A DNA stretch of 64,000 bases, from contig JADFMN010000002.1 in the NCBI GenBank assembly GCA_022563855.1, positions 1 to 64,000 of the forward strand. The letters are read 5' to 3'. The notes below the pieces were generated by a model. The model was not told the origin of the DNA, searched no databases, and was given only the letters and a program-made list of their open reading frames with translations. Below are positions 42,936-52,332 of the stretch, piece by piece. A program made the position numbers and the translations under genes. Each line of letters starts with the position of its first letter. Within the stretch, counting starts at the first letter, position 1. Origin of the DNA: Armatimonadota bacterium (GTDB taxonomy: Bacteria; Armatimonadota; Fimbriimonadia; Fimbriimonadales; Fimbriimonadaceae).

Positions 42936-44588
42936 TCATTCTCCTAGGACTTCGACTCCAATTCTACTTGGGTCCGAGAGATGGGTAGCCTTCTGAATCG
43001 CCGCGACTCGCGCTTTGACACGGCGTCTTTCATCATCGCTCACCAGTTCGCCCCGAACGAAGGGTACCAAAAGGACTTTCATCGTCTTGAGCATCGAGAG
43101 ACTCGGATTCCAAACTGCTCGGAGCGCATTGTCGCTTAGTAGTGTGTTCGCTTTCGCGCCGATATTCGCTGGGAGTGGGATTGTCATTTCTTGATCTAGC
43201 TTGAATGCACCCGGGCACGTTTCATAGTCATATGTCTCTAGCGAGTTATCCTCAAGTTGGGTGACCAGAATACGTGCCGCGGCCCTCACGTCGTCACCCG
43301 GTCGACCGTTCAATATCATGGGGATAACATACTCCAGGCTTCCCATCTTGAATAGTGCCGGGTCTACGGGTTGCCCAAGAAGCTGGAACTGCACAAGACC
43401 CTGCCTCCAGCAATATCTTATCCAAGTCGGTAGAAAAAAATCGAACCAGTCGAGAACTCGCTTCGATGCAGTTCTTTCGTCTTCAATCTTTTCCTGGAGG
43501 GCTTCAAGTTCGGCTTTGTCATCATCGTCTGCGTAGCAAATCAAGCAATCCAATGCGTAAAGTGCGTTTATCCAACGCATGAGATTGTCTCCGGACATGC
43601 CGGCACTATCCGTTACAATCTTGACATGCGCCTTGAGTCTCGTCGTGTTGAATGTTTCGCACAAGAGGTCGTGACCTGGCACTTGCCATTCTGGATCGAT
43701 GCACGTAAAGTCGTCCTCCGGCTGAATTCCAGGTCCTCCCGGTCGCCCAATGTGGTCACAAATGAGTTGCCTGAAGTACTTTTCCGATGCGGACCATCCC
43801 ATAATTGTCAAGTGGCCTGAGTTTATGTCTGCTATGAGCGGAGCATAGATGCCGAGCTGTGCTGTGCTCGTTGGAACCAAATCTCTAAGTTCCTTCTCGC
43901 CTATTAAGAACCTTTCATCGCAGTCTGTCGCGGATGTTGGATCGCGGTCCCGTGCTCGCTTTGCGTCAAGGATCACACGGGCGCAGCCATGCGGCTTGTG
44001 GACTCGAAACACTTTGTTGTTATGGGCTTTCGGAAGGTCGCTAATAGCGACAATGGTCACGTAGGCGCTGCACCAGGGCTCGTCGTCTCTAGGATTCTCT
44101 TTGTCCATGCCAGCACTTAACATTGCATTTTCTAGATGGCAGTCCCAGTTCAGCGACCAGACGCTGTCCAGGAGACCCTCTTTCGCGAATCTCGCCAAAA
44201 TACGATGTCGGGCTCGAGTTGGTGCTATCGACTCCAGTGCGCCGAATGCAGGATCGGTGTGCACTTCAAGCGCAACCGCAAGCTTGAGTTTCGGCTCGTC
44301 CTCAAGATTGCTCTTGAGTAAATCGATGATGTCATCAGCCCACTTATAGAGATCGCTCTTCTTATACGTTACCTTTTCTGCAAGCGGTGAGCTGACTCCG
44401 AGCAAAGTCTCTGCACTTTTTCGTCGGTTCTTCAACAGGCAAGCCGATGACGGCGCGTCTCCAAACGAAAGCCCGGCCCCAATAAGCACCACAACGCGCT
44501 CATTTGGATCACGAATTGAGGGGAACACGTGGGGAATGTGGGCTAGCGTACTCGCCATAAACTCTGTCTTTACGAAAATTGTAGGCAT
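42936..44588 (-). CDS. SIR2-like (predicted NADase) effector protein
   Basis: 550 residues from ATG 44588, or 540 from ATG 44558. The N-terminal half has SIR2 signatures: VVVLIGAGLSFGDAPSS (about 38), SLNWDCHLENAM (about 148, in place of the NxD motif), VHKPHG (about 198, carrying the catalytic His) and HLTIMGWSASEKYFRQL (about 264). The C-terminal half, about 300-550, is helical and unassigned. Bacterial SIR2-like domains next to ATPases or Argonautes mostly act by destroying NAD in infected cells rather than by deacetylation; that role is inferred here. Operon partner: the Rad50-like ATPase 4 bases downstream. The 355-base gap upstream (44589-44943) holds the promoters of this operon and of the divergent nuclease, with no other gene. 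Confidence 0.82.
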   Translation of the reverse strand: MPTIFVKTEFMASTLAHIPHVFPSIRDPNERVVVLIGAGLSFGDAPSSACLLKNRRKSAETLLGVSSPLAEKVTYKKSDLYKWADDIIDLLKSNLEDEPKLKLAVALEVHTDPAFGALESIAPTRARHRILARFAKEGLLDSVWSLNWDCHLENAMLSAGMDKENPRDDEPWCSAYVTIVAISDLPKAHNNKVFRVHKPHGCARVILDAKRARDRDPTSATDCDERFLIGEKELRDLVPTSTAQLGIYAPLIADINSGHLTIMGWSASEKYFRQLICDHIGRPGGPGIQPEDDFTCIDPEWQVPGHDLLCETFNTTRLKAHVKIVTDSAGMSGDNLMRWINALYALDCLICYADDDDKAELEALQEKIEDERTASKRVLDWFDFFLPTWIRYCWRQGLVQFQLLGQPVDPALFKMGSLEYVIPMILNGRPGDDVRAAARILVTQLEDNSLETYDYETCPGAFKLDQEMTIPLPANIGAKANTLLSDNALRAVWNPSLSMLKTMKVLLVPFVRGELVSDDERRRVKARVAAIQKATHLSDPSRIGVEVLGE

Positions 44589-44943
44589 TGGTTTATTGCC
44601 GATTGAAGTCTATTCTGACACCTCCTCAAAGCCGAAATGTGGTAGTTCAAGCACATCCCAACTCTCGCGTGCCAGTAAGTCTCCATGCACGCCAGCAACG
44701 CTGCCTACGCCCCCCTCGATCTGCCTATGTCTCTCATTCCAGCGGGACTTAATATTGCGCAACTTTGAGTCGACCTACTCCTTCATCCACTGAGCGGCTC
44801 AGCACCCACGAAAGCCAATCGAGGATTTGCTCTCATTTTACTCAATGGGTCTCAGGATTTGCCTCGCCATAGCGACTCTACCGTCCCGGGATCGGTTGAA
44901 GATCTGTGAATGTTCCTAGGTAAGGTTGAAGCGATAAATCTTC

Positions 44944-45948
44944 ATGGATCCAGGCGAGACGAGTCGCTACGCGCTGTTCCCCAACCTCTCCTGGTTGGGG
45001 ATGCGGCGGTTCCGCGACTGTGAGCGGCGATGGTACAACGCGCATGCCGTCAACAAGATTGATCACGGCAAGACCGAACTGCACTGGGCGCTGCACAGAG
45101 AGGGGCGGCTCGCTCCTTGGAACACTATCACGGGCAGTTCTGTGGACAAAGCGATCACAGCGGCGCTGCGGTGTCGGCGCAACGGGGAGCCCTGGCCCGA
45201 CGACCTGCCCCAGGTTGCCGCGGACCACGTCGATGGCTTCATCGCGTTCAGTCGGAAGTGGGCTGATGCGGTTCGCAGCAGGCAGAAGTGGCCGAGGTCC
45301 GAATACCAGCCGCTTGACCGCATCTATTACGGCGACGAGCCGACCGTGCAGGAGCTGAAGGACGTCCGCGATCGGGCGCGCGAGTGCACCGCCCGGTTCG
45401 AGCAGGGCGAGGTCAAGCGATTCATCTTCGAGCAGAATCCCGCGACGCTCGTCGTGCCGCCTGCCGAGGGCGAGGGAATCCCCTGGACGACCATTGATGG
45501 AGTGCCGACGTATACGAGCTACGACTTCATCGTGCGTACCGAGGAGGAGGTGACGATCTTCGACTGGAAGACCGGGAGGCTCACGGAATTGTCGGAGAAG
45601 AAGGCCGTGATGCAGCTGCACATCTACGCGCTGTACGCGATAAACGAGTGGGGCGTGCAGCAGGAGAGGATCAGGCTCGTGCCCGTGTGGCTCTCCGTGA
45701 GCGGGGATATGCATTCGTTCCCGGTGCAGCAGTCCGTGCTTGACAGGGTCGTCCTTGACCTGAGGAAGACCTACGACGTGCTGTTCGAGCGCATGGAACG
45801 GACAGGAGCGAACATCGCCGCGATGGAGCAAGACTTTCCGCTGACGGACGATTTGAGGGAGTGCGGGCGCTGTATGTTCCGATCGTGTGAGGGGTATAGG
45901 CGGCTGCAGGCGAAGGTCGACGAGGACAACCCGTTCGCGGGGGAGTAA
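44944..45948 (+). CDS. PD-(D/E)XK nuclease family protein with four-cysteine cluster
   Basis: 334 residues. Starts ALFPNLSWLGMRRFRDCERRWYN, the SxxxxxxxxC pattern of Cas4/AddB-like proteins. The core has YTSYDFIVRTEEEVTIFDWKTGR (Asp, then DxK) and MQLHIYALYA. CGRCMFRSCEGYR near the C-terminus, with the earlier DCERRW, makes four cysteines for an iron-sulfur cluster. Predicted single-strand or end-processing DNA nuclease. Divergent from the SIR2 gene and 80 bases before an integrase remnant on the same strand. High GC, like the host background and unlike the SIR2-ATPase operon. Confidence 0.78.
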   Translation: MDPGETSRYALFPNLSWLGMRRFRDCERRWYNAHAVNKIDHGKTELHWALHREGRLAPWNTITGSSVDKAITAALRCRRNGEPWPDDLPQVAADHVDGFIAFSRKWADAVRSRQKWPRSEYQPLDRIYYGDEPTVQELKDVRDRARECTARFEQGEVKRFIFEQNPATLVVPPAEGEGIPWTTIDGVPTYTSYDFIVRTEEEVTIFDWKTGRLTELSEKKAVMQLHIYALYAINEWGVQQERIRLVPVWLSVSGDMHSFPVQQSVLDRVVLDLRKTYDVLFERMERTGANIAAMEQDFPLTDDLRECGRCMFRSCEGYRRLQAKVDEDNPFAGE

Positions 45949-46029
45949 GGGCGCGGTGAGCAAACGGGCCGATGGACTCAGGCGGCACTCCTATGGCTTC
46001 TTCAGGAGCTGGAACGAAGGGAATTCGTC

Positions 46030-46311
46030 CTTGGCCCCGAGGGAGGCCCGATGCATCAGAAGTACTTCAACGACGAACTCAAAGCGCTCTGCAAGGAAAT
46101 TGGTCTGGAGCCGATCTCAGCGCACAGTCTTCGTCATACAGTTGCGACCCTGCTGATCGCCAACAATATCGACATTGCGAAGATCCAGCAACAACTTGGC
46201 CACAGCTCGATCAAGTTGACTGCCGACACCTACGGACACCTGATCAGGGCAGGCGGAAGGATCACTGCTAAGGCTCTCGACGATACGTTGCGCAGCGGCA
46301 AAGTGACTTGA
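46030..46311 (+). pseudogene. integrase remnant (catalytic C-terminus only)
   Basis: From FVLGPEGGPMHQKYFND onward this matches the last 92 or so codons of the integrase at 36798 closely in protein (about 90% alike) but with many silent changes in the DNA, so it derives from a related element rather than a fresh copy. It keeps HSLRHT, LGHSS and the catalytic Tyr (ADTYGHL) but lacks the N-terminal domain and the catalytic Arg. Both copies are followed by TTGACCCCCC. An ATG at 46051 could start an 86-residue peptide; activity is not expected. Confidence 0.85.
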
Positions 46312-46796
46312 CCCCCCTTCCGCCGTTGCCGGAGTCCCAAGACCCCGATTGGGTTCCCATGGCTTGCTTACTTTGCAGAATTTTCAAATATTGCGCTAAG
46401 TAATTCAACCTATGGCCCTTATTGAAATTGGAGATCTGCGAGTGGATGACCAGTCCAACGACTGGTACTGCCAACCAAGACCAGGAATTGAACAGACGGC
46501 CACCGGATGCCGAAACGGCGCTCGATACTTTGAACCGCTAGCGCCCACATTGTGTGGGTTGGACGGCATGGAGGATCTCAGGGGTTCTAAGAACCCTGTT
46601 TGGCTGCCCCTGCGGAATGCACTTCAAAACGCCGCTAAGGCAGGTCGAACCTACCCGAACTCACACTCCGGGATCCGGCCGTCAATTCAGATCCTGCCAC
46701 ATCGATTCCTTGCCTACGTGCTTGAATGGGATCACTCGACGAAGACACACGGCAGAAACTAGTATCCGACGTCCGGTCTCATTGATTCCGCTTAGC
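46312..46796. other. gene-free stretch after the integrase remnant
   Basis: About 480 bases between the integrase remnant and the 3' end of the membrane hydrolase gene. Open frames here (up to 116 codons) have no ribosome-binding site, no family likeness and mutually conflicting frames. Two short inverted repeats (GCCCACATTGTGTGGG and GGGTTCTAAGAACCC near 46541-46592) are the only structures. Probably decayed island DNA. Confidence 0.4.
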
Positions 46797-48761
46797 CTAA
46801 GGCTTGGCTTCAAGTCGGCTTGCAGACCATATAAGATATACGACGTCGTCCTTGAAGATATCGCTGTGTCCACCGCCCGTGACCACAGGTCCCTCATAGA
46901 TCAATCGGCTAGCATCGAGATTCACGGCGTTCGGCTGAGGTTTGGGCATCAATTCTTGCAACGGCGGTGGCGCAACAAGCGTCGAGAAGACGCCTCTTTC
47001 TCCCAGACGGGTGGTACTAGCAACTTTGCTCAAACCGACGTAGCCCGCAGCAAGTCTCCCGTTGTTGGCGAGCGGATACCAGAAACCGTTGGCTGAATCG
47101 TAAGCAGAAAACACACAAGAGACCGGCGCTTTGATTTCATTTATAAGGGCTTTCTCACGCTCGAACCAGTTGCTCGCCATCGCTGGCTGAACAAATATCA
47201 GGTCCTGCAGAACAGCCTTAGTCGATGATTTCGCACCTTGCAGGCGTACAAACTCACGAGCCGCGTTTGCAATGACCAAGCCTCCAAACGAATGGCCGAT
47301 AAGGTGGATTCTGGGGCCAGCTTCATCACTTTCATTTGAAGCCAGTTCAGCCATGAGGTTCAGTAGAAACTCACCTGCTTCGCGCCCGACTTCAGCTCCC
47401 TTGCGCTGCATTTCAAAGAACGCAAGCTGGCTGTCCACGGCCTCGGCCAGCCGCATCACCGCCGATTCTTCTGAGACCATGTTTCGAAGCCAGCGAATAG
47501 GAACTCTCGCAAACTTCGCAAGCCAGTCCCGCCAATTGAAGTATTTGCTCGCGGCCTTTTCGCTGTATAACCCCAGAGGGACTTTCCCAGTTATCGACAA
47601 TATGAACGAGATAAATCCGATAACCACCGCGAAACCGCCCACCCACCACCAGTTTTCATAATAAATGGACAGGCCCAAGCCCACCAAGACAAGTCCAGAT
47701 CGAAAAACAAAGGTGACGATCAGACCCAAGAGTATCGGCAGTGAAGTGAGTAGCTGCAACGGCGCCCACAGTAGGATCGGGATTAGAGGGCTTCCTTGCG
47801 GACGGCTTTCGGAGTCCTTACGGTAGTAGATAAGATACCAGCAGAAGTAAAGCAAGAGCCCGAAAACCGCGATTGCAACGACGTATAGCCCAAGCCCCGT
47901 CAATACCTTCTGCCACAGTACGAAACCCGATCCGCCCGGTGTGAAGTCGAGCAGCCCATTCCAGGCCGTCTCGACATAGGCAAGCAGTATCTCTGGGATT
48001 CCGATTAGGGCTACTATTGCCGCAAGCCCTAACGTTCCGAGCAGGAACTTACCGATTGTGCGAAGTGCCCTGAAGGGACCGCCTACGGGGCGAGCCTCTT
48101 CTTGCTGGTCGGAAAGGTACGCCTTGTTCTGCGCTTCGGTATAGCACTTCCAAAGGCTACAGATCTTCTGATCAGTCGTGGCCGGCACAGACAGAGACCA
48201 GAGACGTATGGGATATTTTTCCAGTGCCTCCGTTAGATTTTTGGAGAGTGCGTCGATGTCAGGACCTAAGGCGTTTAGTTCGGAGGAGGATATCCGTGCC
48301 ATGAACTCGAACATGTCCTCGAAGTCGTTGAGGAACTGGGCTTCGGTTCCGCTGGTTCTGATCGGAGGGAGGTCGAACTCTTCCCGGCAGTTCTCAATGA
48401 AGCTACTCCTTTGACGACGGCCACTCTTGTCGACCCAGCGGTCGTCCCCTGGATCGGAATGCCAGTGCAGGGCAATGAATAGAGGACGAAAGTTCGGTGG
48501 CGGGGCTACCGACGGTCTTTTGGCAAGTCTCCCCCGGGCCATCAGAACTGAAAACCTGCTTAGTAGGCGATCGTACGCGGCTACTCCTGAAAACAGGTTT
48601 CTGTGCCAACCGTGGCTGATGACGTATACGTCAGTGTAGGGATCAAGCAGCGTACTCGCGTGCCCAAGGATATCCTGTTGCACTATGTGGGTGTCCCCCG
48701 GCAAGGCTGCATCACCCAGAGGCAATAGGAAGTATGGTCTGTTCGTGCGAAGATCACTCAT
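46797..48761 (-). CDS. membrane alpha/beta-hydrolase (predicted serine lipase/esterase)
   Basis: 654 residues. The fold is split: an N-terminal strand and VYVISHGWHRN (about 45) begin an alpha/beta-hydrolase, a large insert carries four to five membrane spans (about 235-405), and the nucleophile motif IHLIGHSFGGLVIANAA comes at about 487 with its Ser in GHSFGG. A likely catalytic His is in GGGHSDIF near the C-terminus. Membrane spans inside a hydrolase are unusual and would hold the active site at the inner membrane, facing the cytoplasm by default. Overlaps the upstream 174-residue gene by 8 bases; third gene of the secretin-like operon. Confidence 0.75.
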   Translation of the reverse strand: MSDLRTNRPYFLLPLGDAALPGDTHIVQQDILGHASTLLDPYTDVYVISHGWHRNLFSGVAAYDRLLSRFSVLMARGRLAKRPSVAPPPNFRPLFIALHWHSDPGDDRWVDKSGRRQRSSFIENCREEFDLPPIRTSGTEAQFLNDFEDMFEFMARISSSELNALGPDIDALSKNLTEALEKYPIRLWSLSVPATTDQKICSLWKCYTEAQNKAYLSDQQEEARPVGGPFRALRTIGKFLLGTLGLAAIVALIGIPEILLAYVETAWNGLLDFTPGGSGFVLWQKVLTGLGLYVVAIAVFGLLLYFCWYLIYYRKDSESRPQGSPLIPILLWAPLQLLTSLPILLGLIVTFVFRSGLVLVGLGLSIYYENWWWVGGFAVVIGFISFILSITGKVPLGLYSEKAASKYFNWRDWLAKFARVPIRWLRNMVSEESAVMRLAEAVDSQLAFFEMQRKGAEVGREAGEFLLNLMAELASNESDEAGPRIHLIGHSFGGLVIANAAREFVRLQGAKSSTKAVLQDLIFVQPAMASNWFEREKALINEIKAPVSCVFSAYDSANGFWYPLANNGRLAAGYVGLSKVASTTRLGERGVFSTLVAPPPLQELMPKPQPNAVNLDASRLIYEGPVVTGGGHSDIFKDDVVYLIWSASRLEAKP

Positions 48762-49278
48762 CTTTGGTATTCCCCTGACTTGGTAAGTCGGCCGTCCCCT
48801 GACTTGGCGAATTGGCTTTGAACAGACCGTCTCGTAGCTCTATGCGCTCTAGATCGTAGATGTCCTCTTCAACGCCCTCTGTGGACAATACGCTGGACGT
48901 TGAATGTGCATCGTGAAAGCTCGGACTCATGAAGAACCGTCTTTCACGCCACTCCGGCCAAACGGCGTGGGCCACGATCACGTCGATGTCATAGAGATAT
49001 GTGGGTTTGCGATCCTTCACTAAAATGTTGTGCTCACGCGCTTTCTCCTTGTATTCTCCTTCATGCTTCTCTCGGAAAGCGCGAGTCTTGTCAATGAGTT
49101 CGCGCGTAGCGCTTTTTGACAATACACCGACCAGTTCCGATGGATAGTTAGCCTTGTCTTCGAGTAGAGCCTGCCATGCTCTGCGGCTTGAAGGGCTGAG
49201 CCGCTTGATTTTGGTGGCCACCATCGGTTTCCACGGATATTCTTTATCTGGCTCCACAGGTTCTTCTTGTTCCGTCAT
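48754..49278 (-). CDS. 174-residue protein of unknown function
   Basis: Strongly charged, cytoplasmic-looking, no signal peptide or membrane span. N-terminal half is helical (IKRLSPSSRRAWQALLED, STRELIDKTRAFREKHEG-type composition); the middle has YLYDIDVIVAHAVWPEWRERRFF, a beta-rich segment. The end carries a short repeat, SPSQGTADLPSQG. Overlaps the secretin-like gene upstream by 35 bases and the hydrolase gene downstream by 8, so all three are made together. No family recognised. Confidence 0.6.
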   Translation of the reverse strand: MTEQEEPVEPDKEYPWKPMVATKIKRLSPSSRRAWQALLEDKANYPSELVGVLSKSATRELIDKTRAFREKHEGEYKEKAREHNILVKDRKPTYLYDIDVIVAHAVWPEWRERRFFMSPSFHDAHSTSSVLSTEGVEEDIYDLERIELRDGLFKANSPSQGTADLPSQGNTKDE

Positions 49279-52168
49279 CTCGTGCTTCCTCCGGTATCGA
49301 CTCCACTCTTGGATGTGGTGTGATCCAGTCAGTCCCGCCGCCGAGCGGTGGCACGCCGAACCCCGATGAGAGCAGGTTGCTCAAATCTCCGATCGTCGGA
49401 TACATTGCGTTCTGCACGAAGATGATGCTCGTCTGCGAGACTGCGTCCCTGCCTGATTTCCGGCTAAACCAGCCGATAATCGGAATCTCCGAGAGCGGAT
49501 AGATGCTGTTGAGGAACGGGATCCCCCCCCAGCGCTTTTCGGGTACTCCGAGTTTCACGTTCGTTTCGAACCGGGTCAGCTCCCTGATCTCCATGTTCGA
49601 TATCTGCACCATCATACTCGCTGTGTGGCTGTCGATCCGCGGGAGCGATGGGTTCGTCCCGTCGGAGTCGAGAACGTTAGTGTTCTTGACGTAGTCGAAC
49701 TGGAACCTCAGCGCCTGTCCCGTCGGATCGAACACCGGCGTTACTTTAAATTGCATGCCCGATGCAACCGCGTAGAATTCCGACGTCGGTTCCTGGTCGA
49801 AACCTTGCAATTTTCTGAGCATGTCCGGCACTTTCGAGCCGTTAGCGGCTGAGATCATATCCGCCAGGGCCAGTGCGGCGTCCACCAGGCGCTCTTGCCC
49901 GGCCAGGTCCAATTCCGCAGACGCGTTGCCCTCCACCCTCGACGCGTACCTGTTCGTGGCGAGCAACGAAGTCCGGTCGATCTTGCCGACGCTGATGCCT
50001 GGGCCAATCAAGTCCTTCTTGATTCCGTCTAGCGTAGGTATGACGAACTCCTTTTGCATATCGTCCTCGAGGCTGATCATGATTCGCTTGAGCATCTCGT
50101 CCGCAGCCGCGATCCGCGCGTTCGATTCGTCCGTTGGGAACGATCGCCGGAACCAGTCCTCACATGTCTTCCTGAATTCGTTTGCGATCAGCATGTCGGC
50201 TTTTGCTTGGTCGACTCGAGCAACGCTTTCGTAGCTCTCCTTGATTCGCTTCAGATACCTTCCCAGCCCAGCCATAGCTTGGATACTGATCCCAAACTCT
50301 TGTCTGAACCAGAGAAGCGCGGGTGTCACATAGGCCATCGTCTCCGCGATACCGGCCGCTTCTATCTGTCGGTCGAGCGGGACACGGTGCCAATCTGGCG
50401 TGCTCTTCGGATTTTCAGCTGGGATGTAGAGTTCGCAAAACCAGTAGTTAGGTTTAGCACCTATCGGCATGTCCAGCACGAAGTCCCTTGCAAGGCTAGG
50501 GAAGTAATGGCTGAACTGCGAATAGAGACCCACAATGTCCGGACTCGTTTTAATGAATCTCTCCAGAGCGGTCCGTTTCAGCGCACGCAGGACTTCCAAC
50601 TGATAACCTGTCAGCCCCGCCTTCGGCGAAGTTGAGTTCCCGACGCTGATCTCTTCCATGAACTGTTCGGGAGACCACGCCTCATTATTCTTCTTCCAGC
50701 GCTGGATCTTATCGTCTTTCTCGATGGAGCACTTGAACTCGTTCATCACCGCCTCGCGGTGGTAAGGTGTTCCCAGCATATAGATGAGCAACGCCTCCCC
50801 TAGCGTCGTAGACGCCGCAGGATCCGGGAGCGTCCAGCGGGTGAAGTAGTAGTACGTGGGCGTATTCTCGACCTCGGACAAGTTCAATCCCAGTTGGAAG
50901 GCCACTTCGGGCTCATAGAAGAAGCACCGGGCGAACCTCGAACCGTCCGGCCCGTTGCCCAAGCCAGGATGCAGTTTGAGCGCCCTGGCTTGAATTTTGT
51001 TGACCCGCTTATTGAGAGCTGCTCGAAAATGCATCGTTACTCGTGCCATCTTCATTCGGGCTTCTGTCAGCCTGGCCTCAATCTTCGTGCTCGCGTCTGA
51101 GAGGGCGTTCCGTCCCCGGTTTCCGATCAAGTTGAGCTCCAGTGTCCACAGCGTGATTCGTGCCTGCGGCGTCGGGCGGTCGAAGTCGGCGATGATCTCC
51201 TTCACGATCCTCACGTCCTCTGGCAGACCGCGCAGGTAGATAGTGCTGCTGTCCGGATAGACGAAGATCTCCACGCGCTCTACAGGATCTTTCGCGTGAG
51301 GTTTGGCCTCCGCCTTCCAATACTTCGCTGCGACCCGATCCCTGCTGAACTTCTCCATCCGGCCGGCAGCCTCGATCTGTGACAGTTCTCTAGCGTCCCT
51401 GAGAGCCTTCGTCGCGTCCGCAATTGAAGTCCGGGCAGTGTTCAGGGCTGTCTGCGCGCTCGATAGCGCAGTCGCTGCCGCCGTCCTTTCCGCCGTCGCC
51501 CCCTCGAGATCTAAGGTCGCCCGCTCCTGCCTGATGGCGAGTTCATCCTTGTTCTTTTCGATTATTGATAGTAGCTGGTGACTCGCTAGCCACGTCTGTT
51601 CCTTTTGTTCTCTCCTTTTCTTGGCATCTTCGAGCTTCGCTTCACGTGCAGCCCGTTCTTCTTGAGTTTCATCGGGCGGTTCATTAGAGTGTGTGCTTAC
51701 GTCTTCTTCAGCCTCGGTGACTTCTGCTTTAGCCTCGCGTTCGTTTCGCTGGGCTATTTGAACCTCTGGCTCGAGAGCCTCTACTTTACTGTTCGCGTCC
51801 AACTGCTTATTCTTGGCTATGTCCTCGGCGTCCTTCGTTGCTACAAGCCTGACCTTCGCGTCCTCGACCGCCTGAAGCTTCTGTTGCAAGGCGTTCAGGG
51901 CGTCGATGTGTTCCCCCAAGGCTCCCGCCACGGACTTGGGCTTCTTCGCATCGGCCCCTGTTTGGTCACCCGCTCGATCGTCAGGGGTTTTCGTATCGAG
52001 TGGACTGACCATTTTCCCGTTTGAGTTGAGCGTCGCAGCCAGAACGATCGGGTTCGGAAAATAGTAGAGGGTCACCATCTCCTGCACCCACCCGCTCTGA
52101 TCCCGACCGTGGCTCTGCAACGGAGTCGCAAGAGAACTCAATAGAATTAGTGTTGCAATTGTGCTCAT
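49244..52168 (-). CDS. secretin-like outer-membrane protein with long coiled coil
   Basis: 974 residues. Signal peptide (MSTIATLILLSSLATPLQS). Residues about 95-275 are an Ala/Glu/Arg-rich coiled coil. Then a NolW/secretin N-like module (about 300-345: STIYLRGLPEDVRIVKEIIADFD). A long unassigned middle follows. The C-terminus has the secretin pattern: RFQFDYVKNTNV, MMVQISNMEIRELTRFETNV and the VPxxGGIPFLNSIYPLSEIPIIGWF region, then a hydrophobic strand. Secretins form outer-membrane rings for type II, III or IV pilus systems; no ATPase, pilin or platform gene is near, so it may work alone or with its operon mates. AAGGTGA lies before the ATG. Confidence 0.7.
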   Translation of the reverse strand: MSTIATLILLSSLATPLQSHGRDQSGWVQEMVTLYYFPNPIVLAATLNSNGKMVSPLDTKTPDDRAGDQTGADAKKPKSVAGALGEHIDALNALQQKLQAVEDAKVRLVATKDAEDIAKNKQLDANSKVEALEPEVQIAQRNEREAKAEVTEAEEDVSTHSNEPPDETQEERAAREAKLEDAKKRREQKEQTWLASHQLLSIIEKNKDELAIRQERATLDLEGATAERTAAATALSSAQTALNTARTSIADATKALRDARELSQIEAAGRMEKFSRDRVAAKYWKAEAKPHAKDPVERVEIFVYPDSSTIYLRGLPEDVRIVKEIIADFDRPTPQARITLWTLELNLIGNRGRNALSDASTKIEARLTEARMKMARVTMHFRAALNKRVNKIQARALKLHPGLGNGPDGSRFARCFFYEPEVAFQLGLNLSEVENTPTYYYFTRWTLPDPAASTTLGEALLIYMLGTPYHREAVMNEFKCSIEKDDKIQRWKKNNEAWSPEQFMEEISVGNSTSPKAGLTGYQLEVLRALKRTALERFIKTSPDIVGLYSQFSHYFPSLARDFVLDMPIGAKPNYWFCELYIPAENPKSTPDWHRVPLDRQIEAAGIAETMAYVTPALLWFRQEFGISIQAMAGLGRYLKRIKESYESVARVDQAKADMLIANEFRKTCEDWFRRSFPTDESNARIAAADEMLKRIMISLEDDMQKEFVIPTLDGIKKDLIGPGISVGKIDRTSLLATNRYASRVEGNASAELDLAGQERLVDAALALADMISAANGSKVPDMLRKLQGFDQEPTSEFYAVASGMQFKVTPVFDPTGQALRFQFDYVKNTNVLDSDGTNPSLPRIDSHTASMMVQISNMEIRELTRFETNVKLGVPEKRWGGIPFLNSIYPLSEIPIIGWFSRKSGRDAVSQTSIIFVQNAMYPTIGDLSNLLSSGFGVPPLGGGTDWITPHPRVESIPEEARDDGTRRTCGAR

Positions 52169-52332
52169 GTTTTTCAGTCACCTTCGAATGGCCTAAGCGC
52201 TGCAAGAACGCATGCACCATTGACCCTAGAAGAAAATATTACAACAGAAAACCATCATTCTCGTTGTGATTCTCTGTAACTTCTCCCCATTTCACGGTTT
52301 TTTCATGGAGCGTACGAACCTGTCGCCTCACG

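Noticed and set aside
44878-45963. Minus-strand frame of 361 codons opposite the PD-(D/E)XK nuclease
   Set aside because: The plus strand has the nuclease and cysteine motifs; the mirror frame is Arg/Pro/His-rich without family likeness.
46640-46656. TCGAACCTAC match to the tRNA-Asn T-arm, as a possible right attachment site
   Set aside because: Only 10 bases match, the flanking bases do not, and the T-arm does not fold; chance is likely.
46412-47096. Two overlapping plus-strand frames after the integrase remnant
   Set aside because: No ribosome-binding site or family likeness, they conflict with each other, and the second overlaps the 3' end of the hydrolase gene on the minus strand.
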